Of a stretch of 11,756 nucleotides of DNA, positions 1 to 6,647 are shown in pieces (positions within the stretch are counted from its first letter, which is position 1; each line of letters begins with the position of its first letter). The DNA comes from Chromatiales bacterium (GTDB lineage: Bacteria; Pseudomonadota; Gammaproteobacteria; UBA6429; Thiohalophilaceae). The notes beneath the pieces were generated by a model. The model was not told the DNA's origin, did no database searches, and worked only from the letters and a program-made list of their open reading frames with translations. The position numbers and the translations under genes were made by a program. The stretch covers positions 1-11,756 of the forward strand of contig JALXDW010000443.1 of NCBI GenBank assembly GCA_027070385.1. Reading direction: 5' to 3'.

Positions 1-895
1 GGTAGGAATCATTCATACTGTTAAACTGTGTCGTGTAATCCTGTAAGGTATCTCGTAGTGCAGACTGACTCCACTGACCCTCATGAATACGACTGATTGT
101 TTCACCTGCTAATGACTGACTGTCAAGCATCAACAAATAAGCGTCGAATAATGCCAGTTCATCTTCAGGCACCGTTTCAGCCAGTTTTATTTTTAATTCG
201 GTAATATCCTGTTTTACATTTTTTATAGCCGATTCGAACAAGCTTATTTCTGCATTAATATCGGTAATTTTTCTATCCGGAATAGCATTAATATCAGTCG
301 ATGCATACATGACATAACTTGTGCCTATTACCATCCCGGGCGCACCCGGCAAACCCTGAATAGGGTGGAATGCACCACGTGGTACATCAGCATTTAATAT
401 ATCATCCAGATCCTGACTGATACGCGCATGCGCAAGGTCATCAGCAATTTGTGACGCAATAGTAATAACAAACGTTTCACTGTCAACGTCGAAGTAAGCC
501 TTTGCTTTTTGATGCAAGGTGATAACGGCTAACACATGACGATTATGAATAACCGGAATACCAATGTAACCATGAAAAGCTTCTTCACCGGTTTCAGAAA
601 CATAATAATAGGCTGGATGTTGTGAGCAATCATCAAGACTGATCGGTTCGGCACGTTTGACAACCAGGCCGGACAGACTGTTATTAAGTGGCAGACGAAC
701 AACACCCACCGCTTCCTGATAAAATCCTTCCGTTGCCATTAAAACAAGTTGACGATTTTGCTCATCGACCAAAAAAACTGAACACGCATCACACTGAATC
801 GTCTTGTGAATATTCTTGACCAACAACTGCAACTTACGCTCTATTGCGCGCGTACTCACAAATTCCGTTATAATTTGTTTAAGTTCCAGTAACAT
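1..895 (-). CDS. ptsP: PtsP, GAF-domain phosphoenolpyruvate-protein phosphotransferase (enzyme I of the nitrogen PTS), partial: C-terminus beyond window
   Basis: About 298 N-terminal residues are present; the reading frame stays open to the window edge, so the remaining part of a roughly 750-residue family protein is missing. Residues about 15-155 form a GAF domain (the stretch around ACSVFLVDEQNRQLVLMA is typical). After a linker the enzyme I N-terminal domain begins near residue 175 with LPGAPGMVIG, followed by the helical HPr-binding region (PEDELALFDAYLLMLDS). The phospho-histidine and PEP-binding barrel lie outside the window. In the family, PtsP takes phosphate from PEP and passes it to NPr and then PtsN, linking nitrogen and carbon status to regulation; the GAF domain is the sensory input. 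The ATG at 893-895 lies 23 nt after the rppH stop on the same strand with no strong Shine-Dalgarno, which suggests cotranscription with rppH, as in Pseudomonas and enterobacteria. Confidence 0.93.
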   Translation of the reverse strand, partial: MLLELKQIITEFVSTRAIERKLQLLVKNIHKTIQCDACSVFLVDEQNRQLVLMATEGFYQEAVGVVRLPLNNSLSGLVVKRAEPISLDDCSQHPAYYYVSETGEEAFHGYIGIPVIHNRHVLAVITLHQKAKAYFDVDSETFVITIASQIADDLAHARISQDLDDILNADVPRGAFHPIQGLPGAPGMVIGTSYVMYASTDINAIPDRKITDINAEISLFESAIKNVKQDITELKIKLAETVPEDELALFDAYLLMLDSQSLAGETISRIHEGQWSQSALRDTLQDYTTQFNSMNDSY

Positions 896-918
896 ATTAT
901 ATGCTGTTCAGAGGGTGA

Positions 919-1410
919 CTATCCGTTTTGTTTCAGGCTCAAACTGTAATCCGGTAATAACGCTGACAAAGCACTATGGTAAACATTACGTTTAAATGCG
1001 ACCACCTGTTCAACTGCAAGTTGTGGTTGAATCCAGCACCACTGATCGAATTCAGGCTTGTCAGAACAATCCAGTTTAATAAGCTCTTCACTTGAGGTCA
1101 GCCTCAGTAAAAACCAGATTTGTTTTTGCCCAATACAAACCGGTTTGCTCCCTGTCCGTTGCAGATTTTTAGGTAAATCATAACGCAGCCAACCTTGAGT
1201 CGAGTTTATGACTTCAACTTCATCCACTTCCAAACCGATCTCTTCTTTTAATTCACGAAACAAGGCCTGTTCAGGTGTTTCATTTGGCTGAATACCGCCT
1301 TGTGGAAATTGCCAACCATCCCGTCCCAGACGCCGCGCCCACAACAATTCGCCCTTAGCGTTACTTAGCATAATGCCGACATTTGCCCGGTAGCCATCTT
1401 GGTCGATCAT
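919..1410 (-). CDS. rppH: RppH, RNA 5'-pyrophosphohydrolase (Nudix family)
   Basis: The 163-residue protein matches the usual length of RppH/NudH. It opens with MIDQDGYRANVGIML, the characteristic RppH start, and carries a complete Nudix box at residues 38-60 (G38, E44, then RELKEEIGL), with the metal-binding glutamates E53, E56 and E57 intact. RppH removes pyrophosphate from the 5' triphosphate end of mRNA and so triggers RNase E-dependent decay in the cytoplasm. A good ribosome binding site (GGAG, complement of 1417-1420) stands 6 nt before the ATG and fixes the start. It is the first gene of a leftward unit with ptsP and is divergent from the HAD gene, the same neighbourhood as PA0335-PA0337 of Pseudomonas aeruginosa (from memory). 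Confidence 0.96.
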   Translation of the reverse strand: MIDQDGYRANVGIMLSNAKGELLWARRLGRDGWQFPQGGIQPNETPEQALFRELKEEIGLEVDEVEVINSTQGWLRYDLPKNLQRTGSKPVCIGQKQIWFLLRLTSSEELIKLDCSDKPEFDQWCWIQPQLAVEQVVAFKRNVYHSALSALLPDYSLSLKQNG

Positions 1411-1561
1411 TAACGAACTCCATATTCTTTATCTTTCGTATTCCCTTAATATAATTGCATAAATTGCCCTTAAAGAGTTAATTTTTGTCCCTTTTTTATC
1501 CTCACTCCGGATATAACCGGCCGATGTGTTGCAGATTGCATTTTTAGGCTAAAATAGCCCG
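1411..1561. promoter_or_regulatory. Divergent intergenic region between rppH and the HAD phosphatase gene
   Basis: This 151-bp AT-rich stretch must hold the promoters for the leftward rppH-ptsP unit and the rightward HAD-importer unit. On the plus strand, TAAAAT at 1550-1555 is a plausible -10 hexamer, with a poor -35 candidate (TTGCAG, about 1529-1534, spacing short at 15). That placement would start transcription at or next to the ATG at 1562. GGCTA-AAA-TAGCC (1547-1559) is a perfect 5-bp inverted repeat overlapping this hexamer. For rppH, TTAATATAATTGCAT-type AT-rich sequence around 1446-1465 could hold a -10 element on the minus strand, but no clear -35 is seen. Confidence 0.35.
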
Positions 1562-2251
1562 ATGAAGATAACAAAAACCAATGAAAATAAAGACTTAGCA
1601 ATATTTGACCTTGATAACACCTTGCTTGCGGGGGACAGTGATGCGCTCTGGGGCGAATTTATTGCCCAACACGGGCATGTCAATCGAAGCGAATACAAGC
1701 GGGAAAACCAACGATTTTATGATGCTTACAAAGCGGGCACACTGGATATTCATGAATTCCTGCGCTTTAGTTTAAAACCACTGAGTCAGCTCAGCATGGC
1801 TCAATTAGCTCACTTGCACCAACAATTTATGCAACAATCCATTCTTCCATTAATTAGCCCACAAGCCCGTCAGCTTGTTCAGCGGCACCGTGAACAAGAT
1901 CATGAATTACTGATTATTACCGCAACCAATCGTTTCATTACCGCTCCCATTGCCAAAGAATTTGGCATTGATAACCTGCTGGCCACAGAACCCGAAATAA
2001 TCAACAACCAATACACGGGGCAAGTCAAAGGTGTTCCCTGTTTTCAAAAAGGTAAAGTCACCCGACTGAATGAATGGTTGCAACAAGCCGGCCACCATCT
2101 GCAAAACAGCTGGTTCTATAGCGATTCACATAATGACATTCCATTACTGGAGCAGGTAAGCTACCCTGTTGCCGTTGACCCGGATGAAAAACTGTCACAA
2201 TATGCCACACAACACGGCTGGAAGATCATGCACTTACATTCCGAAACATAA
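1562..2251 (+). CDS. HAD superfamily subfamily IB phosphatase (SerB-like; possibly histidinol-phosphatase)
   Basis: This 229-residue cytoplasmic hydrolase has all four HAD motifs: motif I FDLDNTLL with nucleophile D16 and acid D18, motif II near LLIITAT (T120), motif III lysine at K163 or K165, and motif IV SDSHNDIPLL with D188 and D192. The helical cap between motifs I and II (about 25-110) and the GDSDALWG segment after motif I are typical of the IB subfamily group next to rppH in gammaproteobacteria. The P. aeruginosa neighbour in this position has been linked to histidinol-phosphate phosphatase activity; applying that here is inference. The ATG at 1562 has no Shine-Dalgarno and lies just after a putative -10, so the message may be leaderless. 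The btuC-like permease gene follows after 37 bp, so the three rightward genes may be cotranscribed. Confidence 0.85.
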   Translation: MKITKTNENKDLAIFDLDNTLLAGDSDALWGEFIAQHGHVNRSEYKRENQRFYDAYKAGTLDIHEFLRFSLKPLSQLSMAQLAHLHQQFMQQSILPLISPQARQLVQRHREQDHELLIITATNRFITAPIAKEFGIDNLLATEPEIINNQYTGQVKGVPCFQKGKVTRLNEWLQQAGHHLQNSWFYSDSHNDIPLLEQVSYPVAVDPDEKLSQYATQHGWKIMHLHSET

Positions 2252-2288
2252 TCTTCAAGCCATGAATTGAATCATATCCACGGCTGAA

Positions 2289-3278
2289 ATGTTAAAAACA
2301 CATTCAAGTTATTGGCTAATAGCGACACTGTTTGTTTTCGTTATCATCAGTTTACTGATTGCCCTACTTATCGGGAGCAGCCCGCTTTCTCTTACTGATC
2401 TTTTAGTGCATTTTTTTAATGAACAATCCTCGACCCAGCAACTCATCATACAATTACGCCTGGAACGTGCACTGTCTGCATTTGTAACCGGTGGCTTGCT
2501 TGCCCTGGCGGGGACACTCATGCAGGTTCTTATACGTAATCCACTCGCTGACCCTTATATATTAGGTATTTCAGGGGGTGCATCGGTTGCCGCTCTGCTT
2601 GCTATTTTAATTGGCTTGCCATTGATAGCCCTGACAATAAGTGCTTTTGCCGGGGCCTTATTTGCAATGCTGCTGGTATTTCTGCTTAGCCGTGGCGTCA
2701 AAAATACGCACTGGAATCCCACACGTTTATTACTCACCGGGGTTATTCTGGCCGCAGGTTGGGGAGCCGTTATCAGTTTTATTTTAACCTTCAGCCCTAA
2801 TGATCGTATACACAGTATGCTGTTCTGGTTAATGGGTGATTTAAGTTATAGCCATTTTCCAGGAATGGGATTGATTATTTTGCTTACCGGTTTATTCTTC
2901 AGTTTACTGTTATCCCATTCATTGAACGTGCTCATTAGAGGAGAACAATTTGCCCGCTCGTTAGGTGTTGTAACCGACAACTTGCAATGGAAACTTTTAA
3001 TATTAGCCTCCTTGTGTACAGCAGCAGCCGTGACCCAGGCAGGCAGTATTGGTTTTATTGGTCTGGTTGTTCCACACTTAATCCGCCTTATCGGTATCCA
3101 TGATCACCGAATATTGCTACCTGCCAGTGTGTTATGTGGTGGCGGCCTGCTGATGTTGGCCGATACCTTATCAAGAAGTTTATTTTCTCCTGTCCAGATA
3201 CCGGTGGGGATTGTAACGGCTTTGGTAGGTATACCAATATTTCTTTATTTATTACAGCGCAGCGAGGCATATCGCTAA
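2289..3278 (+). CDS. FecCD/BtuC-family ABC transporter permease (cobalamin or iron-chelate import)
   Basis: The 329-residue protein is hydrophobic throughout, with about nine to ten membrane segments, and has the normal length for the BtuC/FecCD/FhuB family. Diagnostic conserved blocks are visible: RLERALSAFVTGGLLALAG, then RNPLADPYILGISGGAS (about residues 80-100), and near the C-terminus GSIGFIGLVVPHLIRLIG and PVQIPVGIVTALVGIPIF. Such permeases form homodimers in the inner membrane and receive substrate from a periplasmic binding protein. The ATPase gene overlaps its stop (TAATG), so the two are translationally coupled. No binding protein, TonB receptor or riboswitch is in the window, so the substrate (B12, haem, siderophore) cannot be decided. 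The start at 2289 lacks a strong RBS but gives a normal N-terminal first membrane helix. Confidence 0.9.
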   Translation: MLKTHSSYWLIATLFVFVIISLLIALLIGSSPLSLTDLLVHFFNEQSSTQQLIIQLRLERALSAFVTGGLLALAGTLMQVLIRNPLADPYILGISGGASVAALLAILIGLPLIALTISAFAGALFAMLLVFLLSRGVKNTHWNPTRLLLTGVILAAGWGAVISFILTFSPNDRIHSMLFWLMGDLSYSHFPGMGLIILLTGLFFSLLLSHSLNVLIRGEQFARSLGVVTDNLQWKLLILASLCTAAAVTQAGSIGFIGLVVPHLIRLIGIHDHRILLPASVLCGGGLLMLADTLSRSLFSPVQIPVGIVTALVGIPIFLYLLQRSEAYR

Positions 3279-4060
3279 TGAGCTGTTTAACTGTCGATAA
3301 TCTGACTCTTAAAATTGCAGAGCGGACTTTATGTCAGTCACTTAACCTGAAAATACAAACCGGAGAAAACTGGGGCATTCTCGGTAAAAACGGGACAGGC
3401 AAAACAACTTTACTGCACACACTCGCTGGAATCCCCTTAGCCGGTACGACTGTTAATTCCCACGCAAGTATTAAGCTGAATAATATTCCCATTGAGAAAA
3501 TAAAAGCTTCAAAACTGGCTCGACAGCTGGGTATTTTATTACAGGATTTTCAGGATGTTTTCCCCTCGACCGTATTGGAAACGGCTTTAATCGGTCGCCA
3601 TCCTCATTTAAAGGCATGGCAATGGCCTGATCATGAAGATATCCGCATGGTCAACAACTTACTGGAAAAAATGGGGCTTGCCGGTTATCAGCAGCGTGAT
3701 ATTACATCACTATCCGGTGGTGAACGCCGCCGTCTTGGGTTAGCCACGTTGCTTGCTCAACAAACAGATATTTTGTTGCTTGATGAACCGGTTAATCATT
3801 TGGACATCGCTCATCAGCATCAACTGCTTCATTACCTGACAACACCTCTTTTTAAACAGCAACATGCCATCGCAATGGTCATGCATGATATTAATCTGGC
3901 AAAACAGTATTGTGATCATATTTTATTTATCTATGATGATGGTAGAACACTGGCAGGGAAAACCAAAGAGATAGTCACAGCAAAAAATTTAACCGATGTT
4001 TATGGTTATCCGATAACGGAGTTAACGGCCAATGCACAATCGGTCTTTATCGCAAAATAA
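3278..4060 (+). CDS. ABC transporter ATP-binding protein, BtuD/FecE type
   Basis: Starting at the ATG in the TAATG overlap with the permease stop gives a 260-residue protein, normal for the family; the open frame extends 48 codons further upstream but that part only overlaps the permease in another frame. Motifs are complete: Walker A GKNGTGKT (36-43), Q-loop Q89, signature LSGGE (145-149), Walker B ILLLDEP (165-171) and H-loop H203. The Q-loop region GILLQDFQDVFPSTVLETALIGRHPH is typical of cobalamin/siderophore importers. It would power the adjacent permease as a homodimer on the cytoplasmic side of the membrane. The gene ends in a 55-bp convergent gap against the parA-like gene; no clear terminator hairpin is seen there. 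Confidence 0.92.
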   Translation: MSCLTVDNLTLKIAERTLCQSLNLKIQTGENWGILGKNGTGKTTLLHTLAGIPLAGTTVNSHASIKLNNIPIEKIKASKLARQLGILLQDFQDVFPSTVLETALIGRHPHLKAWQWPDHEDIRMVNNLLEKMGLAGYQQRDITSLSGGERRRLGLATLLAQQTDILLLDEPVNHLDIAHQHQLLHYLTTPLFKQQHAIAMVMHDINLAKQYCDHILFIYDDGRTLAGKTKEIVTAKNLTDVYGYPITELTANAQSVFIAK

Positions 4061-4115
4061 TAACAGACGCATACTGAATACTGAGCTGAAGTTTAGAGGG
4101 GGGTAAGACCAAATC

Positions 4116-4808
4116 TCAGGCAACAGGCGTAATGTGACTGTTCCAATCCCTGTTATTTTCTTCCAACCATGCAAGCAGAGGTTGCCAATGTACTTTATCG
4201 ACATCGGCACGTTTGTCCCACATTTCATAAATACCAATACCACGCTCAGCCGCACGAACATAGTTCTGGGTATCACGCAGTGTGGTTATAAAAGGTAAAT
4301 GCAACGTTTTTAAAAAGCGTTCCAGAGAATGATAAATAACCGTATTGGTTTTGGCACGATTCGCCACAACTCCGACTCGAATACCCAGTTGGCGCACCTT
4401 GGCAACCAGCAACAAATCTTCAACAAAACGGGTTGCGGCATGGATATCAATCGGTGAAGGTAAAACCGGGATCAGCACCGTATCTACCTGGCGAACAAAA
4501 TCCAGTAACTGGGTGTGGTCAACACCGGCAGGAGCATCAATAACAACCCGATCTGTATCGGGGATAATTCGATTCTGCCAGACCCGTGTTACATTACCGC
4601 GTGGTTTTTTATGTGCCTCAACACCATGAATTAAAGGGCGTTCTTTGGAGCGTAAACTTAGCCAACGCGTGCTTGACCCTTGAGGATCATAGTCCATTAA
4701 TGATGTAGAAAGCCCTGAATTAGCATAATAACTGGCAAGGTTAGTCGCCAACGTTGTTTTACCACAACCGCCTTTTGTGTTTAAAACAATAATCCTTTGT
4801 ATATCCAT
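4116..4808 (-). CDS. Orphan ParA/MinD-superfamily ATPase
   Basis: From the ATG at 4806-4808 the protein is 230 residues and begins MDIQRIIVLNTKGGCGKTT, placing the deviant Walker A motif (KGGCGKTT, 12-19, signature lysine K13) at the usual distance from the N-terminus; the frame is open 13 codons further but that would add an atypical leader. A switch I-like DYDPQGSS (39-46) and Walker B VVIDAPAG (88-95) follow. ParA-type proteins are ATP-dependent dimers that position chromosomes, plasmids or protein complexes on the nucleoid. No parB, parS cluster, min or chemotaxis partner lies beside it, so the cargo is unknown. It is a short ParA without an N-terminal helix-turn-helix domain, of the single-copy kind widespread in gammaproteobacterial chromosomes. 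The gene is convergent with the importer operon. Confidence 0.85.
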   Translation of the reverse strand: MDIQRIIVLNTKGGCGKTTLATNLASYYANSGLSTSLMDYDPQGSSTRWLSLRSKERPLIHGVEAHKKPRGNVTRVWQNRIIPDTDRVVIDAPAGVDHTQLLDFVRQVDTVLIPVLPSPIDIHAATRFVEDLLLVAKVRQLGIRVGVVANRAKTNTVIYHSLERFLKTLHLPFITTLRDTQNYVRAAERGIGIYEMWDKRADVDKVHWQPLLAWLEENNRDWNSHITPVA

Positions 4809-5061
4809 AAAAATATCCAATAACCTATACCCTAAAATATCGACCAAAACGAAAAAAAATCGAGGGCATAATGTGATAGATTTAACAATTATACTTTATT
4901 TATTACCGTGCTTCTGGTTACAAAACAACCAGACTTTGCTCAATATCGGTTATTCGATATTCGATTTTGTGAATACTTCACATATTTTCCCCGTATTGCT
5001 TCATTTTTTTTGTCACTGGCAAGGCCTATCCTGCCATTATCAGACGTAAGGGAATAACAAG
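4809..5061. other. AT-rich divergent intergenic region with two small palindromes
   Basis: No convincing gene is seen in this 253-bp region between the divergent parA-like gene and the gene at 5062. It contains ATATCG-GTTATT-CGATAT (4943-4960, perfect 6-bp arms) and TGTGAA-TAC-TTCACA (4968-4982, perfect 6-bp arms), only 7 bp apart. The second resembles a CRP/FNR-class half-site pair, but the TGTGA/TCACA spacing is 5 rather than the standard 6. They are candidate operators for the rightward gene at 5062. Confidence 0.35.
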
Positions 5062-5637
5062 ATGATTTATTTCGATAACCGCACTCAAAACAGATTCGAC
5101 TCAAACAAAAATCTCACCCCATTGCTTAAAAATATTCCAACAGCGGGATCTTTACGCTTATCAACAACCGCAAGCAGACAACAATACCCGGCGAATAATC
5201 ACTATAAAATTAAAATTAACCTGGAATCCATACATTATAGTGGAAAAAATCATGGTTATGGCTGGACCTTTGTTATTTCCACATTAAACCATCACTGGAT
5301 AAGCACTCAAATCCAAATTCAACGTGGCCGAAAATCATTTGTAAATAAAGATATTTACCATAATGAAATAGCAACAGATTTTGATACCTTGCAGCGTTTG
5401 CCGATTACGCTTTGCGCCCAACATATCGGGGGATTCAGGGCTGAAAGAACGTTGTGTTTAACCCCAAATGCTTTAAAGCAGAAGACACCACCCAAAAGTA
5501 TTTATACCGGTCTGAGAACATTAAATGACGCGTTTCATTTTCATGAATTAATGACTTTGGTGAGTGATAATGCACAGTTCATGTTTGTTTTAAATTTTGA
5601 GATCACTCCCGGAAATATCCCGCCTTTAACAAACTAA
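5062..5637 (+). CDS. Hypothetical protein, 191 residues, family not recognised
   Basis: I do not recognise this protein. It has no signal peptide or membrane segment and looks soluble and basic in its N-terminal half (many Asn, Lys, His). The segment from about residue 45 to 100 alternates polar and hydrophobic residues like a small beta-rich domain (KIKINLESIHYSGKNHGYGW, then TQIQIQRGRKSF), followed by two cysteines at about residues 118 and 131. The ATG is preceded by AAGGGAA (about 5048-5054), an acceptable ribosome binding site. The frame is uninterrupted and not contradicted by another ORF, so it is probably a real gene. It is convergent with the CheW-CZB gene, with a gap of 19 bp, and divergent from the parA-like gene across a 253-bp region carrying palindromes. 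Function unknown. Confidence 0.65.
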   Translation: MIYFDNRTQNRFDSNKNLTPLLKNIPTAGSLRLSTTASRQQYPANNHYKIKINLESIHYSGKNHGYGWTFVISTLNHHWISTQIQIQRGRKSFVNKDIYHNEIATDFDTLQRLPITLCAQHIGGFRAERTLCLTPNALKQKTPPKSIYTGLRTLNDAFHFHELMTLVSDNAQFMFVLNFEITPGNIPPLTN

Positions 5638-5656
5638 TGGGCAATATAAAAAACAC

Positions 5657-6514
5657 TTAAAGTGATTTTACATTCACCAGCAAGTTGGAGGTATCCAGTA
5701 ACAAACAACTGCTCTGATTGTCATCACTGCCTAAGTAACCCTTGAACAAACCTTCCATTTCAAGCACCACATCCAGCCCCATTCTGTCGAGCCCGCGCAG
5801 ATCCGACTTTCTGAAGTTCATCACTTCATGTATTTCATCTATCTGTAAGGCAATTAAAGGTTTTACACCGTCATTGGTTATATTAATAATCACGGTGTGT
5901 AACGATTCTTCAATTTGACTGCGAGCATGAGCAAAGTATTTAACTAAATAATTCAGGTTGGTCATACGTGCAAGATGAAGCTTGTACAATGCTTCTTCTA
6001 GTTGGCCATTATCTTTAAGCCCCAGCAACTCATCAGCCAATGCATGAATTTCGTTATGTGGCTGTTCAAAATGTTTCATGATATCCATCAACGCTTCATC
6101 ACGTGTTTTAAACTTGTTATACCATTTACCAAAAGCACACAAATTAGGGTCACGCGCCTTTTCAAAAGGAATGTTTTCTTTCAGTGATTTTTCAAGCGCA
6201 TCCACCCAATCAATATGATCCTGTTCCCTTGCATTTAATAATGCCACCAAATTTGATTTGATTTCTCGTGTAGAAGGAATATCCAGCATTTCAGCAAAGT
6301 TATACACAGCTACCGGCTCATCCATGTAATTAATCACCCCCATCAGACCACGCGATTTAACAGGTGGCTGTAACAGATTATCCAGATCCTGGGTCACTGA
6401 AAGAATATTTTCGATATTAATAGCAAACAATTCATCACCTATCCAAAAGGTAAAAACCGTTAAAACTTCGCTTTCATTATCAATAATGGGCTGATTAGTG
6501 GCTGCTATACTCAT
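5657..6514 (-). CDS. CheW-like protein with an inserted zinc-binding CZB domain
   Basis: The 285-residue protein begins as a CheW fold (residues about 16-94: VFTFWIGDELFAINIENILSV, then GLMGVINYMDEPVAVYNF). It is then interrupted by a CZB (chemoreceptor zinc-binding) four-helix domain at about 97-205, and returns to the second half of CheW (KPLIALQIDEIHEVMNF to the C-terminus). The CZB ligands are all visible: H100 in the HIDW motif, C126 in CAFGKWY, H153 and H157 in HNEIH. Their 26/27/4 spacing is close to the known three-His one-Cys site. CheW couples chemoreceptors to CheA; CZB domains bind zinc tightly and can respond to zinc or to hypochlorous acid oxidation of the cysteine. A redox- or zinc-responsive coupling adaptor is a reasonable inference. 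No cheA or receptor gene is nearby. The RBS before 6514 is weak (AGAGA). Confidence 0.88.
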   Translation of the reverse strand: MSIAATNQPIIDNESEVLTVFTFWIGDELFAINIENILSVTQDLDNLLQPPVKSRGLMGVINYMDEPVAVYNFAEMLDIPSTREIKSNLVALLNAREQDHIDWVDALEKSLKENIPFEKARDPNLCAFGKWYNKFKTRDEALMDIMKHFEQPHNEIHALADELLGLKDNGQLEEALYKLHLARMTNLNYLVKYFAHARSQIEESLHTVIINITNDGVKPLIALQIDEIHEVMNFRKSDLRGLDRMGLDVVLEMEGLFKGYLGSDDNQSSCLLLDTSNLLVNVKSL

Positions 6515-6593
6515 GGTATCTCTTTTACATTCGCTGATTGAACACTAAAAATAGCGGCATATTTACTTATATCTTTAGTCTTTATCGAATGAT

Positions 6594-6626
6594 AAAAACA
6601 AAAAAAAGGCAACCGGATGGTTGCCT
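6594..6626 (-). terminator. Rho-independent terminator of hppA
   Basis: On the minus strand, directly after the hppA stop, a hairpin with arms GGCAACC and GGTTGCC (6608-6614 and 6619-6625, 4-nt loop, extendable by one A-T pair) is followed by seven U and then a further U-rich run. This is a textbook intrinsic terminator. It separates hppA from the downstream CheW-CZB gene, which is therefore probably transcribed from its own promoter in 6515-6593. Confidence 0.88.
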
Positions 6627-6647
6627 CTTTTCCCATTTTGTGAGCGC

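Noticed and set aside
3134..3277. Upstream extension of the ABC ATPase frame
   Set aside because: It overlaps the permease in another frame and lacks family similarity; the family start is the ATG in the TAATG overlap.
4061..4115. Terminator between the importer and the parA-like gene
   Set aside because: No stem with adequate pairing and no T-run was found in the 55-bp convergent gap.
4777..5049. Plus-strand open frame overlapping the parA-like start, or its GTG start at 4873 behind GAGGG
   Set aside because: The long form overlaps the parA-like gene antisense. The short GTG form has a fair RBS but unusual composition, covers the palindromes, and looks like AT-rich intergenic sequence; evidence is too weak to call.
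5651..5668. Bidirectional terminator between 5637 and 5657
   Set aside because: CACT-TAA-AGTG is only a 4-bp stem and overlaps the CheW-CZB stop; too weak to call.
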